Part shown: piece by piece, positions 42,333 through 52,910 of the stretch
Numbering within the stretch: the first letter of the stretch is position 1
Layout of the letters: each line of letters begins with the position of its first letter
NCBI RefSeq assembly: GCF_004379255.2
Contig: NC_056039.1
Location: 19,791,883-19,855,882 of the forward strand
Length of the DNA stretch: 64,000 bases
Source: Salvia splendens
Lineage: Eukaryota; Streptophyta; Magnoliopsida; Lamiales; Lamiaceae
Direction: 5' to 3'
Program-made: the position numbers and the translations under genes
The notes under the pieces: generated by a model
Databases searched by the model: none
What the model was told of the DNA's origin: nothing
The model's input: only the letters and a program-made list of their open reading frames with translations

Positions 42333-44697
42333 TCACCTAGCTAAGGCCCGCAATAGGGATACCTCCGCTAGGTACATGCCCTCCTGGCCCTCTATCTCCC
42401 GGTTGGGGCGCCCACATGCGACACTCATGGAGCTAAAGCTCGCGTCATTCGCACCCGATGGGACACTCCCAAATGTCACCGTAGCAGCATTCTCCTTCAA
42501 ATGCCAATCATCCACTTGTGGAGCCTTGGTGTGCATATTGCCCTCATGCACTTTTCCTTTCCTCCTCCTCGACACCAATTGGAAGCCATCCTCATCCACA
42601 TTTGGGTGACTCCTACTAGCCACTCTTGACTTCGACGATCCCGCACCCAATGTACCCTCGATGTACTCCGCGTGAATGTTACAATCTTTGGGCTTCACCA
42701 ACTGTCCAATGGACGATGGAGTGCCATTCGCCTTTGGGCGCCACTCACGGTGGATGATCTTAGCGGTATGGCTTGAAAGGTTCTCCTTGTATGATGCTCG
42801 GCGACCCTTTTTTTTTTTTTTTTTTTTCATCCAAACACCTTCATGGTGGAAGGTTCGTGGGTCCCTCATCCCTATATTTCAAAAAGTGACGATTACAATA
42901 CGTGGCCACACCCAAAAGTGGTGTGTCCTCACAAACTTAGGAGTAGTATGCGGTCCCAAGCCATAAACCCGGACCTCATCCTACACCATTAGGAGTCTCG
43001 GCGACCCTTGTCTACCCCGAGACTTCCTTCCCGCTGCATGGCAATCCTCTTTCTCATGCCCAACATGTTTACAATTACAACAAAACAATGGAATACGGTC
43101 CCATGCCACTTTGTACCTCGAGTCTTTGCCTCGGATATTAAGGATGATCTCTTCCGCCGGGGGAGTAGAGATGTCAACAATCTCTACGCAAATCCTTGCG
43201 AAGGAGAGTCGGCTTTGATGAATTGTGGCATGATCGGCTTGTAGTGGCTTGCCAAGGAGCTTACCGATTGCCAAGAGGGCCGATTCCTCATAGAGATGAG
43301 CCGGTATACCTAATATGTTACACCACACGGCAACAATTGGCGACTCAAAGAACGTGTCAAAATCCGGCGCCCACTTGAACACCCTCATCGGATGGCAATC
43401 AACATACCAATTCGGACTCCCATTAGGGCCATTTAGCACCTTAGCATAATCGGCCACCTCTTGAAATTGGAGTAAAATATGCTTAGCATTCAAGTATTTC
43501 CATGTGAATGCTCCAACTAGCCCCATGCCACTAAGACTTTTTTGAATTTGGGTTGTGGACGGGAGTGAATGGGAGAACTTCCCGACAATAGCTAGCCCTA
43601 GCTTCTCCGAGAGAAAATCCGTTTCAAAATCGGAAAAGGAGAGCGATGAGGTACCTTCAAAAGAGCCGGCTGTACCCAAAGGCTTGGTCTTGCCGTCGTC
43701 CAAGGGGATTGGCTCGGACTTTCGATTTGGGGCCGATGAACCCTCCACGGCCCTGGTCCCCCCGCGGTTGGAATGATTCGTTGCCGCCTTCCACACATTC
43801 GCCGGCGGTGCCAGCGTTTCCGGCGAAGATTTCGGCGGTGCCAGCTTTTCCGGTGACGGCTCCGGCGGTTGTGCCATGGGGGCACGGTCTTCCATGCATG
43901 CATCAGCCTCAAGGTGGAGGTAAGTAGCACATGGTATTTATTGCTTGTGAGTACAAATTGTCATTTTCCCCATTTGGAGCAACACCTTCTTCCCCATGCA
44001 AAGTGGTCTTTGTCTCTACCTCTTTTTGCAAGTCACATGATTCCAACACATCACATGCCACCCAATCATCTAGCCTAGGACCCATGTGATGTATTGTACT
44101 TGCACCGGTTGGGTGGTGGTCCAGCTCACTCCGGCTCGCCGGCGCCGGCGAAATTCTGGCCACCTCCTCGGAGTTGAGCATTTCCATTGCAATCTTCTTC
44201 TTCTTTTCTTCCATCTTTGCTGTCGACTCCTTCATCGGCTCAACTACCTCCCGGAAACCGGATTTGACTGGTGGGTCCACTAGGTCATCGTCCGAGATTC
44301 CGGCAGCAAAATACCGTTCATGGTCGAGAAGGAGTAAGTGACCCGTAGCTGCTTCGAAGGGGCCCGGCCTCGCCATTTGAGCAAACGTTCTCATCGTATA
44401 CCCATCGGAAGGCTGCTCTCCTTCCGGCGACGCCGTCTCCTTATCATTTTTCCCAGCAAGTAGCTCCTCGGCCATTTCGAAGATCATTTTTTTCTTGATT
44501 CGACTAACCCCCGAAATAGTCTCAAGGCCTGTGCGTTTCAGCTCACGTCGGCCTCTCTCAGGGAAAGGAGTCCCGGCCCTCTTCGTCTTTGGCCGTGGGA
44601 TGAAAGGGAGACTCCATTCCGGCGAGCGGGGTGATTGGATCGTGTGAGATGAAACCGTAGCAGCCTCAACCGCCGGTTCTCCGCCGGCCTTCACCAT
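42333..44697 (-). pseudogene. LINE-11 ORF1 (DUF4283-like plus CCHC), split by LINE-12
   Basis: N-terminal part open from 44697 (MVKAGGEPAVEA) to about 43909, including basic stretches (KTKRAGTPFPERGRRELKR, SRIKKKM). A frameshift near 43930 leads to the second part from 43895 (MEDRAPMAQPPEP). The DUF4283-like domain reads LGLAIVGKFSHSLPSTTQIQ, NAKHILLQFQEVADYAK and HPMRVFKWAPDFDTFFESPIV; the knuckle is CCNCKHVGHEKEDC. LINE-12 sits just after it. The C-terminal part (to 42333) includes DEDGFQLVSRRRKG. Sequence and C-terminus differ from ORF1 of the autonomous copies. Confidence 0.87.
42810..42996 (-). mobile_element. LINE-12: 187-bp LINE 3' fragment in LINE-11
   Basis: T run, then the complement of a standard LINE 3' UTR with hairpin II at 42904-42927 and hairpin I just upstream. 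Flanked by the 13-bp duplication CTCGGCGACCCTT (42797-42809, 42997-43009). 5'-truncated within the 3' UTR, no coding capacity. It interrupts LINE-11 ORF1 just after the zinc knuckle. Confidence 0.92.
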
Positions 44698-44759
44698 AGT
44701 CGTGGCTGAAGATTACATTTCACCTCCCTCAAAGGGGAGGGAGGGAGAGTGGACGAAAT

Positions 44760-44789
44760 CTAGAGAGAAGGGAGAGCTTCTCTCTCTTG
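44760..44789 (-). promoter_or_regulatory. 5' hairpin of LINE-11
   Basis: CAAGAGAGA / TCTCTCTAG arms, one mismatch, 12-nt loop. Eleven extra bases separate it from the target duplication. Confidence 0.65.
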
Positions 44790-45454
44790 ACTTTTTTTTA
44801 CGACCCTTGGTAAGTTTGTGACTCTCAAAGCTTCAAAAAAGGTGGTCCAGTGCTCATTAACAAGGACTCTGTCCAACCTTTCGAATAGACCATTCTTCGC
44901 CCATGTGAACGGCGAGCCATCGAACCCAAGGTCAAAATGCCACAATCTTCAATTACCTCGGCAAAATCCACCATTTCTGCTTGCCTATTCGAGTCGCTTT
45001 CGACTCGCTTTCGACTCGATCTTGGGGGTTAAGGATCGTGTTAAAGTCCCCCAGATCAGCCAAGGCCTCCCGTGGAGTGTTTCAGCTAGCTCTCGGATCT
45101 GATCCCATAGCGGGTACCGATCGACCCTCGTACATTTTGCATAAACCGCCGTGATCTCGAGCGGGTGACTAAGCTCTGGTGATGTGTATCGGCCATGTAT
45201 CAGCTGCTCCGCATCGTCTATTATTTCAAACGATGTCCCTTCTTTGTTGAAGATTCAAATTTTGCCTGAAAGGTTCGCCCCTCTAAAGCCGAACCCCAGG
45301 AGAGAAGAGTAGAAATCTGGGTTTGGCTGAGTGAACGGCTCCATTATCGCCATGAAGGAAATATTATGAGATGCAATTAGTCTTTTGATAACCTTGCGGG
45401 AGGATGTTTTCACGATCCCCCTAACGTTCCAAAACAGAAAATTAACTGACATGT

Positions 45455-47789
45455 TTACAAAGAAGAGATCTTACCCGATCGGGGGGAAGACCGCCCTTTG
45501 GAGGTTATCATCATGTCCTCGGCCTTCTCGATGCATGCACCTTCAAGGAGGAGGATGTTTCCATTTTGCTCGGAGTATTGTTCGGATGGGGCCGCTTCAT
45601 CGCCTTCATCATCTTCCATCCCAAAAGCTTCATTTTCCATGAGGGAATAATATCGATTGGCACTAAGCACATTCCCATGGTCCACTGCAATGCAAGCATC
45701 ACCCTCAGCTCCCCATTCTCCATTCTTGTGGCTTGCATTCGGTAGTGAGTTTGCCTTATAATGTGTCGGTCCTCCCCAATCCATCAACGAGCTTGGCATA
45801 ATTAGATGGCTCCATGATGTCCGGGATTGGTGTGGGAGGTGGGGGGAAGTAACGTCTTGGATGGTGGGACGCGTTCGAGGTTGAGATCATTTCCATTTGG
45901 CCTTCTCACTGCATGTTCATTGTAGTTCTTCTTTGGTGGTCTCTCCCTTTTGCCGGTTGCATAACACACCGCCGCAACATGGCCCACATGTTTGCATTCG
46001 GCACAAAAGGATGAGATCTTGTCCCATTTAACTTGCTGGATTATTGTCCGACCACAAAGGTCTAGGATAAACTCTTCCGGAGGGGGCTTGGTGATGTCGA
46101 TTTCCACACAAATTCGGGTGAAGGACAGCCACGTCTTGTTAGCGGTGGCTTGATCTATTTGGATTGGATTGCCGAGGAGTTTCCCAATTGCAAAAAGCGT
46201 CGATTGATCAAAGAGGTGGATCAGCAATCCAATGAGGTTACACCAAATAGCAGCAATACGAGACTCACAAAAGACGTCAAAATCCGGAGACCACTTGAAG
46301 ACTCTCATTGGGTGCCCGTCCACATACCACACCGGAATATCTCTCGGGCCATTTAGTAACCGGGCATAGTCTCCAAGATCCTCGCATTGAATAAGAACAT
46401 GCTTCGCATTAATAAACTTCCACGAGACACCCATCTTAAACTTCATATTACTAAGTGCTTTTTGGATTTGGAGGGCCGACGGGATGGAATGAGAAAATTT
46501 CCCCACCACCGCATGTCCCAAGTGATCGGCTAAGTGTTTTGATTCCGAACTAGAAATATAGATAGAGGGCATACCGTTGCTCGAAGAGATGAACCCCATG
46601 TCCTTAAGCTTCTCCGGTTCAAAAATTTGTGGGCCCTTCGGGTCTGGTTGTTGTCGAAGTATCTCGGCCATTGAGTTTGGTTTCTTTTGGTGAGCCTCTC
46701 TGCCTCCCGGCTGTGGGTGGACCGAACCCTCCGGCCCTTTCTCACTCATGTGCTCCTTCCCCGGTAAGACGGGGGTTGGGTCGGTCTCTTCACCTAGTTC
46801 GAAGGAGTTGCATAGTTTTCGGATTCGGACTTTCGCGAGAGGCAGGAATTGGTCAAGCGGGGCAACGTACGGATTTAGATGTGAGCTCCTTTCCTCTCCC
46901 ATGTTCGTATCTCCGAGGAGAAGAAGAGGGGTTGATGTCGTCGGTTGTGTTGTCACCGGACCGTTAACCTCCATGGGGTCGCCGGAGAGGAGAGGTTGGG
47001 AGGTTACCCGGTCCAACACTTCGGCCGATTGAGGGTTAGCAAGGTGGAGGAGAGATACTTTTGGCGGTACTTGGGATCCCTCCCCAATGCTCTCACGTGA
47101 TGTCTCAATGGGGTATGAGACAATATGCCTTTCTTGGCTGCATTTTGTGTTTATGCCCAAATCTGGCAAGTTGACCGCACAAACCTCAAGACGCTTTGGT
47201 ACTTCGATCCCATCACCCCTAGAACCCTTAGGGAGTACGTTTACCTTGTCCACATGTGCAACGGTCAAGATCTCCCCTCCACTGAGCTGGCCGGCAATAA
47301 CTTTCCGACTACGGCCGATGTTTAAGGATTCCGGCGGCTTTGTTATCGGGTCATCTTTCTCGAGAGTGCCTTCGGGGAGACTCGAACCCAACTTTGAAGT
47401 CGCCCTATTAACCGGACTATCTTCAACGCCATTGGTGTCGACCTCTCTAGCCATCCCGGATTCGATCTCTTCCGGGGGATCCGACCCGAAGTCGATTTTT
47501 TTTTGGATTTGTTTGTCATCCACAAACGGAGAGACTATGAACCGTTTCCTTCCTCCATCTTTCGTCGGCGGGGCGGGAGTGCTTTTCCTAGACCGAAGCT
47601 TGGCCGTGACGTTTTTGACGGTCATCTTGGGGTGCGATTTCTTCTCCTCCGGGGACTTCGACTTGGCCGAGAAGACCATGAGTTTGTTGGGCGAGGTTTC
47701 GACGTCGGATCTTGACGTGGGGTGGCAACGGGCGGAGCCAGCTAGTTCGCCAAGCCCGGGTCCGGGGGCGAGGGATGTGTTTCGGCCAT
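45455..47789 (-). pseudogene. LINE-10 ORF1, frameshifted at both ends
   Basis: Probable start MAETHPSPPDPG at 47789, followed by a TAG after LAN, so the first frame shifts early. The main block is open from 47679 to 45802: basic motif RKSTPAPPTKDGGRKRF, linker, DUF4283-like domain (LGHAVVGKFSHSIPSALQIQ, HPMRVFKWSPDFDVFCESRIA) and CCHC knuckle CAECKHVGHVAAVC. A frameshift near 45810 leads to the C-terminal block (45799-45455) with SANRYYSLMENEAFG. TAA, two bases, then the ORF2 ATG. Confidence 0.88.
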
Positions 47790-47929
47790 TGCGGCCTTCC
47801 CGGAGCTCTCGGCTCTAGGTGAGCGGACGGGGTGAGGAGGTGGGGCTACGGTGTGCGAACTCTGGAGTTGCCGGCGTGGGGAGAAAGAAGGGTGACGGGG
47901 AGAGGGGAAATGCGTGGGATGACGGATTC

Positions 47930-47959
47930 TTAGAGAGAAGGAGGAGCGTCTCTCTCTAA
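47930..47959 (-). promoter_or_regulatory. 5' hairpin of LINE-10 with a compensated base pair
   Basis: Arms TTAGAGAGA / TCTCTCTAA. Relative to the other copies the terminal C-G pair is T-A on both arms, so pairing is kept although sequence changed. Confidence 0.7.
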
Positions 47960-48577
47960 AATTTTTGAGTCGACTACCCAAGGGAGATTATTCAACTTGA
48001 TCCTGGGTTCGATGGGGAGGAATTCACATGGGCCAAAAATGGAAACTTTGAAAAATTGGATAGAGTACTTGTTAGTGAGGCTTGGACTAGGGCCTTCGAG
48101 GCTACTCGGGTTACGAACCTCCGTTGGGTCGCTTCGGACCATGGGCCAGTCCTCGCAAGATGCAAGACGCCGAACACTACCACCGGAGGCAAGGCTTTTA
48201 GGTTCCAGAACATGTGGATCCGACATGGAGGGTTCATGGCCGTAGTACAAAATGCATGGGAGGAACCCACGGGGGCGAGTGGAATCCTAAATATTCAAAT
48301 CAAACATCCATACCAACCTCAAGGAAAAGGAGGAAGGAATTGCCTTGACCCAATCCAACTTCGAGGCAAGGCCAACAACAGAGAATATGGCGTTTAAAGC
48401 CTCCCGGAGATGCATTGAGGTCAGCCACCTAGCCTATGAGGATGACATAATAATATTCACACAAGCGGCGGCAACCCCCTTGCGCCGGCTCAGAGCCTGT
48501 CTCGAGAATTATGAAAAAGTCTCCGGCCAACAAATCAACCTCTCCAAGAGCAATTTCTATATCGCTGAAATCCATTA

Positions 48578-49221
48578 CCTTTATCCGTAACAACATGGAG
48601 AATGGAAGACTCACGCCAAAACATTGGAGGGGAGTTCGGCTTGGAGTCGCCATCCCTAGCCGTGCCGAATGCCTAAGACCACTTCCGCTTGCAATGATGA
48701 TCAAATGGGAGCCTCCGGATCAGCCTTGGATCAAACTAAACACAGATGGATCATACTTCGAGAGGTCTGGTAAGGCCGGGAGAGGGGGCATTATTCGGGA
48801 TCATTCGGGCACGTTGATTTTGGCTTATGCCTTACCCCTCGAAGCACAATCACCCCTCGAGGCCGAGCTGCTTGCTATACAGCATGGATTAAAGATGGCC
48901 GAGGCCCTTGCGAAACCAATTTGGCTCCAGTCGGATCCCGAGCAAGCCATTAACCTTATCAAAGGGGCACAATGGGGCCCTGCCCATACTCGCCACGCCA
49001 TGGCGCACATTGCCTTGCTAAAGCGCAGGCTCACCCTCCGAACAACTTTCATCCATCGGGAAGGCAACAAGGCGGCCGACTTACTTGCGAAGATGGGTAC
49101 GGACATGATCTGCATCCAAACCTGGTCCGAACAAGATGCTCCGAAGGCCCTTATAGATATCGTCCGATTGGAGCAGAAGGGGACCCCGAATATCCGCGTT
49201 CGTGAAGATGGGGAGACTTAA
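48578..49221 (+). CDS. LINE-13 RNase H fragment, first copy
   Basis: Open frame from NNMENGRLTPKHWRGVRLG through RNase H to the natural stop after REDGET. Catalytic positions are present: NTDGS, PLEAELLAI, QSDPEQA and GNKAADLLA. It would digest the RNA strand of the RNA-cDNA hybrid in an intact ORF2. As a fragment it has no start of its own; the open frame continues upstream into LINE-9 RT by chance. Confidence 0.85.
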
Positions 49222-49478
49222 TTGATCACCACCATAGAGTATGCAGGTGTCGAGCCAGCCATGACACGACCCCGACCTACTCTTAAGTGCTTAGAGCCAA
49301 GTTTGATGTTTGTGAGTTGCATTTGATAGCTTTTGTTCTTGAGTTGGTTGTAATTGTTTTGTATTTTAGCTTCGATTAAGATCATTTGTAACCGAGAACT
49401 GTAACTGAAATTGTTGGATGATATATAGGGATGAGGGACCCTCGAACCCTCCACCGATAAGGTGTTTAAAAAAAAAAA
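48578..49478 (+). mobile_element. LINE-13, first copy: 5'-truncated LINE in LINE-9 RT
   Basis: Starts within ORF2 just before RNase H, with a 3' UTR and short A tail (about 11 A). It interrupts LINE-9 between SNFYIAE and SIQAEGDFTRG. I see no duplication; instead about 15 bp of target are missing. The 3' UTR differs from the others and lacks hairpin II, but ends with the shared GGGATGAGGGACC...CACCGATAAGGTGTTT block. So it is another subfamily. Confidence 0.85.
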
Positions 49479-50732
49479 ACTCGATCCAAGCGGAAGGGGA
49501 CTTCACTAGAGGCGCCTTCCCGTTCCTCTACCTCGGCGTCCCCATCTACGTGGTGTAAAGCGTACGGACATGTTCCTCTTTCTACGTGAAAAGATTGCAA
49601 GAAGGATCTCAGGTTGGGCACACCGACACTTATCTTTTGGAGGGAGGCTCACGCTGATTAAGAGCATCCTTGAAGCTATCCCCTTAAAACAACTTGATCA
49701 ACAAATGGCCCGATTCTTTTAGGGATCTACGAGTGAGAGGAAGCGAACCCATTGGATTGGCTGGGACCAAATGTGTCGCCCTACCAAGGAAGGAGGTCTC
49801 GGGATTCGGAAAACTATGGAGGTTTTACGAGCCTTCAACATAAAACTATGGTGGCGCTTCCGGGAACAAAACTCCCTTTGGGCAAAATACATGATGGCAA
49901 AATATTGCTCCAACTCCACACCACTTACCTTGAGAACGCCGAGCAGTAGTAGCCCTACGTGGATGAGACTCTCTAGAGCTTGGACTCTCACGCAACCGCA
50001 CATGAGGTGGCTTGTGGGACAAGGGAATATCTACTTTTGGGATGACATCTGACTTGACTACCGACCCATCAGCCTCTGTAATAATGTCTTAAACAAGATC
50101 ATCACCATGGTACTCACGACTCGACTTTCCCCTTTCCTTCCACAGGTCGTTTCCCCAAACCAAAGCGGTTTCGTGAAAGGGCGGCTCCTCAATGATAACG
50201 CTCTGTTGGCTCAAGATATGTTCCATGAACTCGCAAGATGTTGTTCCCCAGCGCCTAATGTAGCGGTGAAGATCGACATGGCTAAAGCCTATGATAGGGT
50301 CCAATGGCCTTTCCTCTTCAAGGTGCTTCGACGAATGGGATTCCTGGACACATGTATCTCACTTATGGAGAGGTGTATAGGCTTGTGTTGGTTCTCGATC
50401 CTTGTCAATGGGGTACCCTCGGGATTCTTCAGATCAACACGGGGACTCCGACAGGGCGACCCGATTTCTCCCGCGCTGTTTGTGATTGCCGCGGATTACT
50501 TGTCTCGAGCCTTGGATAAGCTTATACTTGGCCAAAAGGATATGGCGTTTAAAGCCTCCCGGAGATGCATTGAGGTCAGCCACCTAGCCTATGAGGATGA
50601 CATAATAATATTCACACAAGCGGCGGCAACCCCCTTGCGCCGGCTCAGAGCCTGTCTCGAGAATTATGAAAAAGTCTCCGGCCAACAAATCAACCTCTCC
50701 AAGAGCAATTTCTATATCGCTGAAATCCATTA

Positions 50733-51376
50733 CCTTTATCCGTAACAACATGGAGAATGGAAGACTCACGCCAAAACATTGGAGGGGAGTTCGGCTTGGA
50801 GTCGCCATCCCTAGCCGTGCCGAATGCCTAAGACCACTTCCGCTTGCAATGATGATCAAATGGGAGCCTCCGGATCAGCCTTGGATCAAACTAAACACAG
50901 ATGGATCATACTTCGAGAGGTCTGGTAAGGCCGGGAGAGGGGGCATTATTCGGGATCATTCGGGCACGTTGATTTTGGCTTATGCCTTACCCCTCGAAGC
51001 ACAATCACCCCTCGAGGCCGAGCTGCTTGCTATACAGCATGGATTAAAGATGGCCGAGGCCCTTGCGAAACCAATTTGGCTCCAGTCGGATCCCGAGCAA
51101 GCCATTAACCTTATCAAAGGGGCACAATGGGGCCCTGCCCATACTCGCCACGCCATGGCGCACATTGCCTTGCTAAAGCGCAGGCTCACCCTCCGAACAA
51201 CTTTCATCCATCGGGAAGGCAACAAGGCGGCCGACTTACTTGCGAAGATGGGTACGGACATGATCTGCATCCAAACCTGGTCCGAACAAGATGCTCCGAA
51301 GGCCCTTATAGATATCGTCCGATTGGAGCAGAAGAGGACCCCGAATATCCGCGTTCGTGAAGATGGGGAGACTTAA
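50733..51376 (+). CDS. LINE-13 RNase H fragment, second copy
   Basis: Same as the first copy with one amino-acid difference near the end (EQKRTPN versus EQKGTPN). All four acidic positions are retained. Confidence 0.85.
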
Positions 51377-51633
51377 TTGATCACCACCATAGAGTATGCA
51401 GGTGTCGAGCCAGCCATGACACGACCCCGACCTACTCTTAAGTGCTTAGAGCCAAGTTTGATGTTTGTGAGTTGCATTTGATAGCTTTTGTTCTTGAGTT
51501 GGTTGTAATTGTTTTGTATTTTAGCTTCGATTAAGATCATTTGTAACCGAGAACTGTAACTGAAATTGTTGGATGATATATAGGGATGAGGGACCCTCGA
51601 ACCCTCCACCGATAAGGTGTTTAAAAAAAAAAA
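50733..51633 (+). mobile_element. LINE-13, second copy
   Basis: Duplicate of the first copy inside the tandem repeat, nearly identical including 3' UTR and A tail. Not an independent insertion. Confidence 0.88.
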
Positions 51634-52910
51634 CTCGATCCAAGCGGAAGGGGACTTCACTAGAGGCGCCTTCCCGTTCCTCTACCTCGGCGTCCCCATC
51701 TACCGTGGTGTAAAGCGTACGGACATGTTCCTCTTTCTACGTGAAAAGATTGCAAGAAGGATCTCAGGTTGGGCACACCGACACTTATCTTTTGGAGGGA
51801 GGCTCGCGCTGATTAAGAGCATCCTTGAAGCTATCCCCTTAAAACAACTTGATCAACAAATGGCCCGATTCTTTTAGGGATCTACGAGTGAGAGGAAGCG
51901 AACCCATTGGATTGGCTGGGACCAAATGTGTCGCCCTACCAAGGAAGGAGGTCTCGGGATTCGGAAAACTATGGAGGTTTTACGAGCCTTCAACATAAAA
52001 CTATGGTGGCGCTTCCGGGAACAAAACTCCCTTTGGGCAAAATACATGATGGCAAAATATTGCTCCAACTCCACACCACTTACCTTGAGAACGCCGAGCA
52101 GTAGTAGCCCTACGTGGATGAGACTCTCTAGAGCTTGGACTCTCGCGCAACCGCACATGAGGTGGCTTGTGGGACAAGGGAATATCTACTTTTGGGATGA
52201 CATCTGACTTGACAACGGCCCAGTCACTGACCTCAGTCTTGATGATAAGGGAAGACCAACCACCCGGGTCTCAAAGTTCATTAGAAACGGCACTTGGGAT
52301 GAACCCAAGCTCCAACTCCTGCATGATCAGGCCGGCCTCCCACATCATATTATTGACCGCATCCTCAGCACCCCGATCCTTTAAGGCGCACAGGATATCC
52401 TGAGGTGGACCCTCTCTAAGCACGAGGAATTCACGGTGGCATCGATGTGGGACACACTTCGAGGGCAGAACCCGATCGTTCAAGGACTGGGTGACGTTTG
52501 GAAGGCGGCGGGACTCACTACTTCAATAGCCATCTTCATCTAGAGGCTTCTCTCCAATCGGGTGCCAGTCGATACAAAACTTAAGTGGCGGGAGATTGAA
52601 CTAGCCTCTAAGTTCCAATGTTGCCTTCTTCGGCCGAATATTGAGTCCCTCTAACACCTTTTCATTCAGGATTATGGAGCTCGTAGAGTATGGAATGAGT
52701 TTGATGCGTGGTTTGAAGGGGCGTCCCCCCGCCTCTCAATCAATGATACAATCCCAACGAGAATTGAAATTTGGATGCGGAGATGCCACCAGCCGAATAA
52801 AAAGCACCTTAGCTGAGCCATTCCCTACCTCATCTTGTGGTTCATCAGGTCAGAAAGAAACAGGAGCCGGCACCAAGACACAAGGTTTAAACCGCACAAT
52901 TTGGTATGAC

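Larger units (their letters stand above)
42083..44800 (-). mobile_element. LINE-11: ORF1-only non-autonomous LINE
   Basis: Complete minus-strand insertion with a perfect 17-bp duplication CGACCCTTGGTAAGTTT (42066-42082, 44801-44817), a 5' hairpin (44760-44789), ORF1, a 3' UTR and an A-rich tail. Without LINE-12 it is about 2.5 kb. ORF1 is followed directly by the 3' UTR; there is no ORF2 remnant. Its 3' UTR ends in GTGTGTTTGATT plus A tail and has hairpin II with the standard loop. It therefore looks mobilised in trans by ORF2 of related LINEs, like mammalian half-L1 elements. Confidence 0.88.
39170..45452 (-). pseudogene. LINE-10 ORF2, heavily degraded
   Basis: Starts MSVNFLFWNVRGIVKT at 45452, stop TGA replacing a Trp after GANLSGKI. 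The endonuclease continues in pieces to 44818, is interrupted by LINE-11 and resumes at 42065. RT (41716-40900) keeps DFRPISLCN, SGFVKGRLLNDN, LAYADD, but its catalytic-region motif reads LDMEKAYER, and there are frameshifts and a TAG before VDSTPGPDG. zf-RVT (40784-39570) keeps CHCCNERPECETLQHLF. RNase H is dead: the first catalytic Asp of NTDG is Lys (NTKG), the region of the catalytic Glu is deleted, and ESDA reads ETNS. Confidence 0.88.
38861..47995 (-). mobile_element. LINE-10: diverged full-length LINE in LINE-9
   Basis: Minus-strand element with T9 at 38861-38869, 3' UTR hairpins, degraded ORF2 and ORF1, and a 5' hairpin (47930-47959). Flanked by a 15-bp duplication, CTTGATCCTGAGTTC (38846-38860) and CTTGATCCTGGGTTC (47996-48010), with one mismatch. 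It is interrupted in its endonuclease by LINE-11. Proteins are clearly diverged from the other copies, so it is a separate and older subfamily. Confidence 0.9.
48387..52213 (+). repeat. Tandem duplication, 2,155-bp unit
   Basis: 48387-50058 is repeated at 50542-52213 with only a handful of differences. The full unit runs 50059-52213 and contains RT N-terminus, palm, LINE-13 and thumb to WDDI. The first unit has lost its RT N-terminus (a deletion joins endonuclease to palm at 48386). Inactivating changes inside (TAG before GSTSER, TGA in WDDIW, LAYEDD) are shared, so they predate the duplication. Recent unequal crossover or an assembly artefact. Confidence 0.9.
35705..52910 (+). mobile_element. 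LINE-9: old LINE carrying LINE-10 and LINE-13
   Basis: Plus-strand copy. A degenerate 5' CTCTCT-rich start and leader (35705-35906) precede ORF1, and ORF2 is interrupted by LINE-10 (38861-47995). After 47996 the endonuclease resumes. The RT segment is then rearranged: LINE-13 inserted in it, a 2,155-bp tandem duplication followed, and part of the first unit was lost. The element ends without a 3' end at a junction with Gypsy-2 (about 52910). Confidence 0.82.
38339..52910 (+). pseudogene. LINE-9 ORF2, interrupted and rearranged
   Basis: The endonuclease (MTYNITFWNVRG, GGDFNTILSHRD) is open to 38860, where LINE-10 intervenes. It resumes at 48001 as DPGFDGEEFTWAKNG and FEATRVTNLRWVASDHGP. Deletions at about 48308 and 48386 remove most of the linker and RT N-terminus. 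The RT palm reads LAYEDD instead of LAYADD in both duplicated units; the two catalytic Asp remain. Other stops: TTT-TAG before GSTSER, TGA in WDDIW. A more complete RT N-terminal part (DYRPISLCN to RGLRQGDPIS) is at 50059-50541. zf-RVT at 52220-52900 has several stops. Confidence 0.85.
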
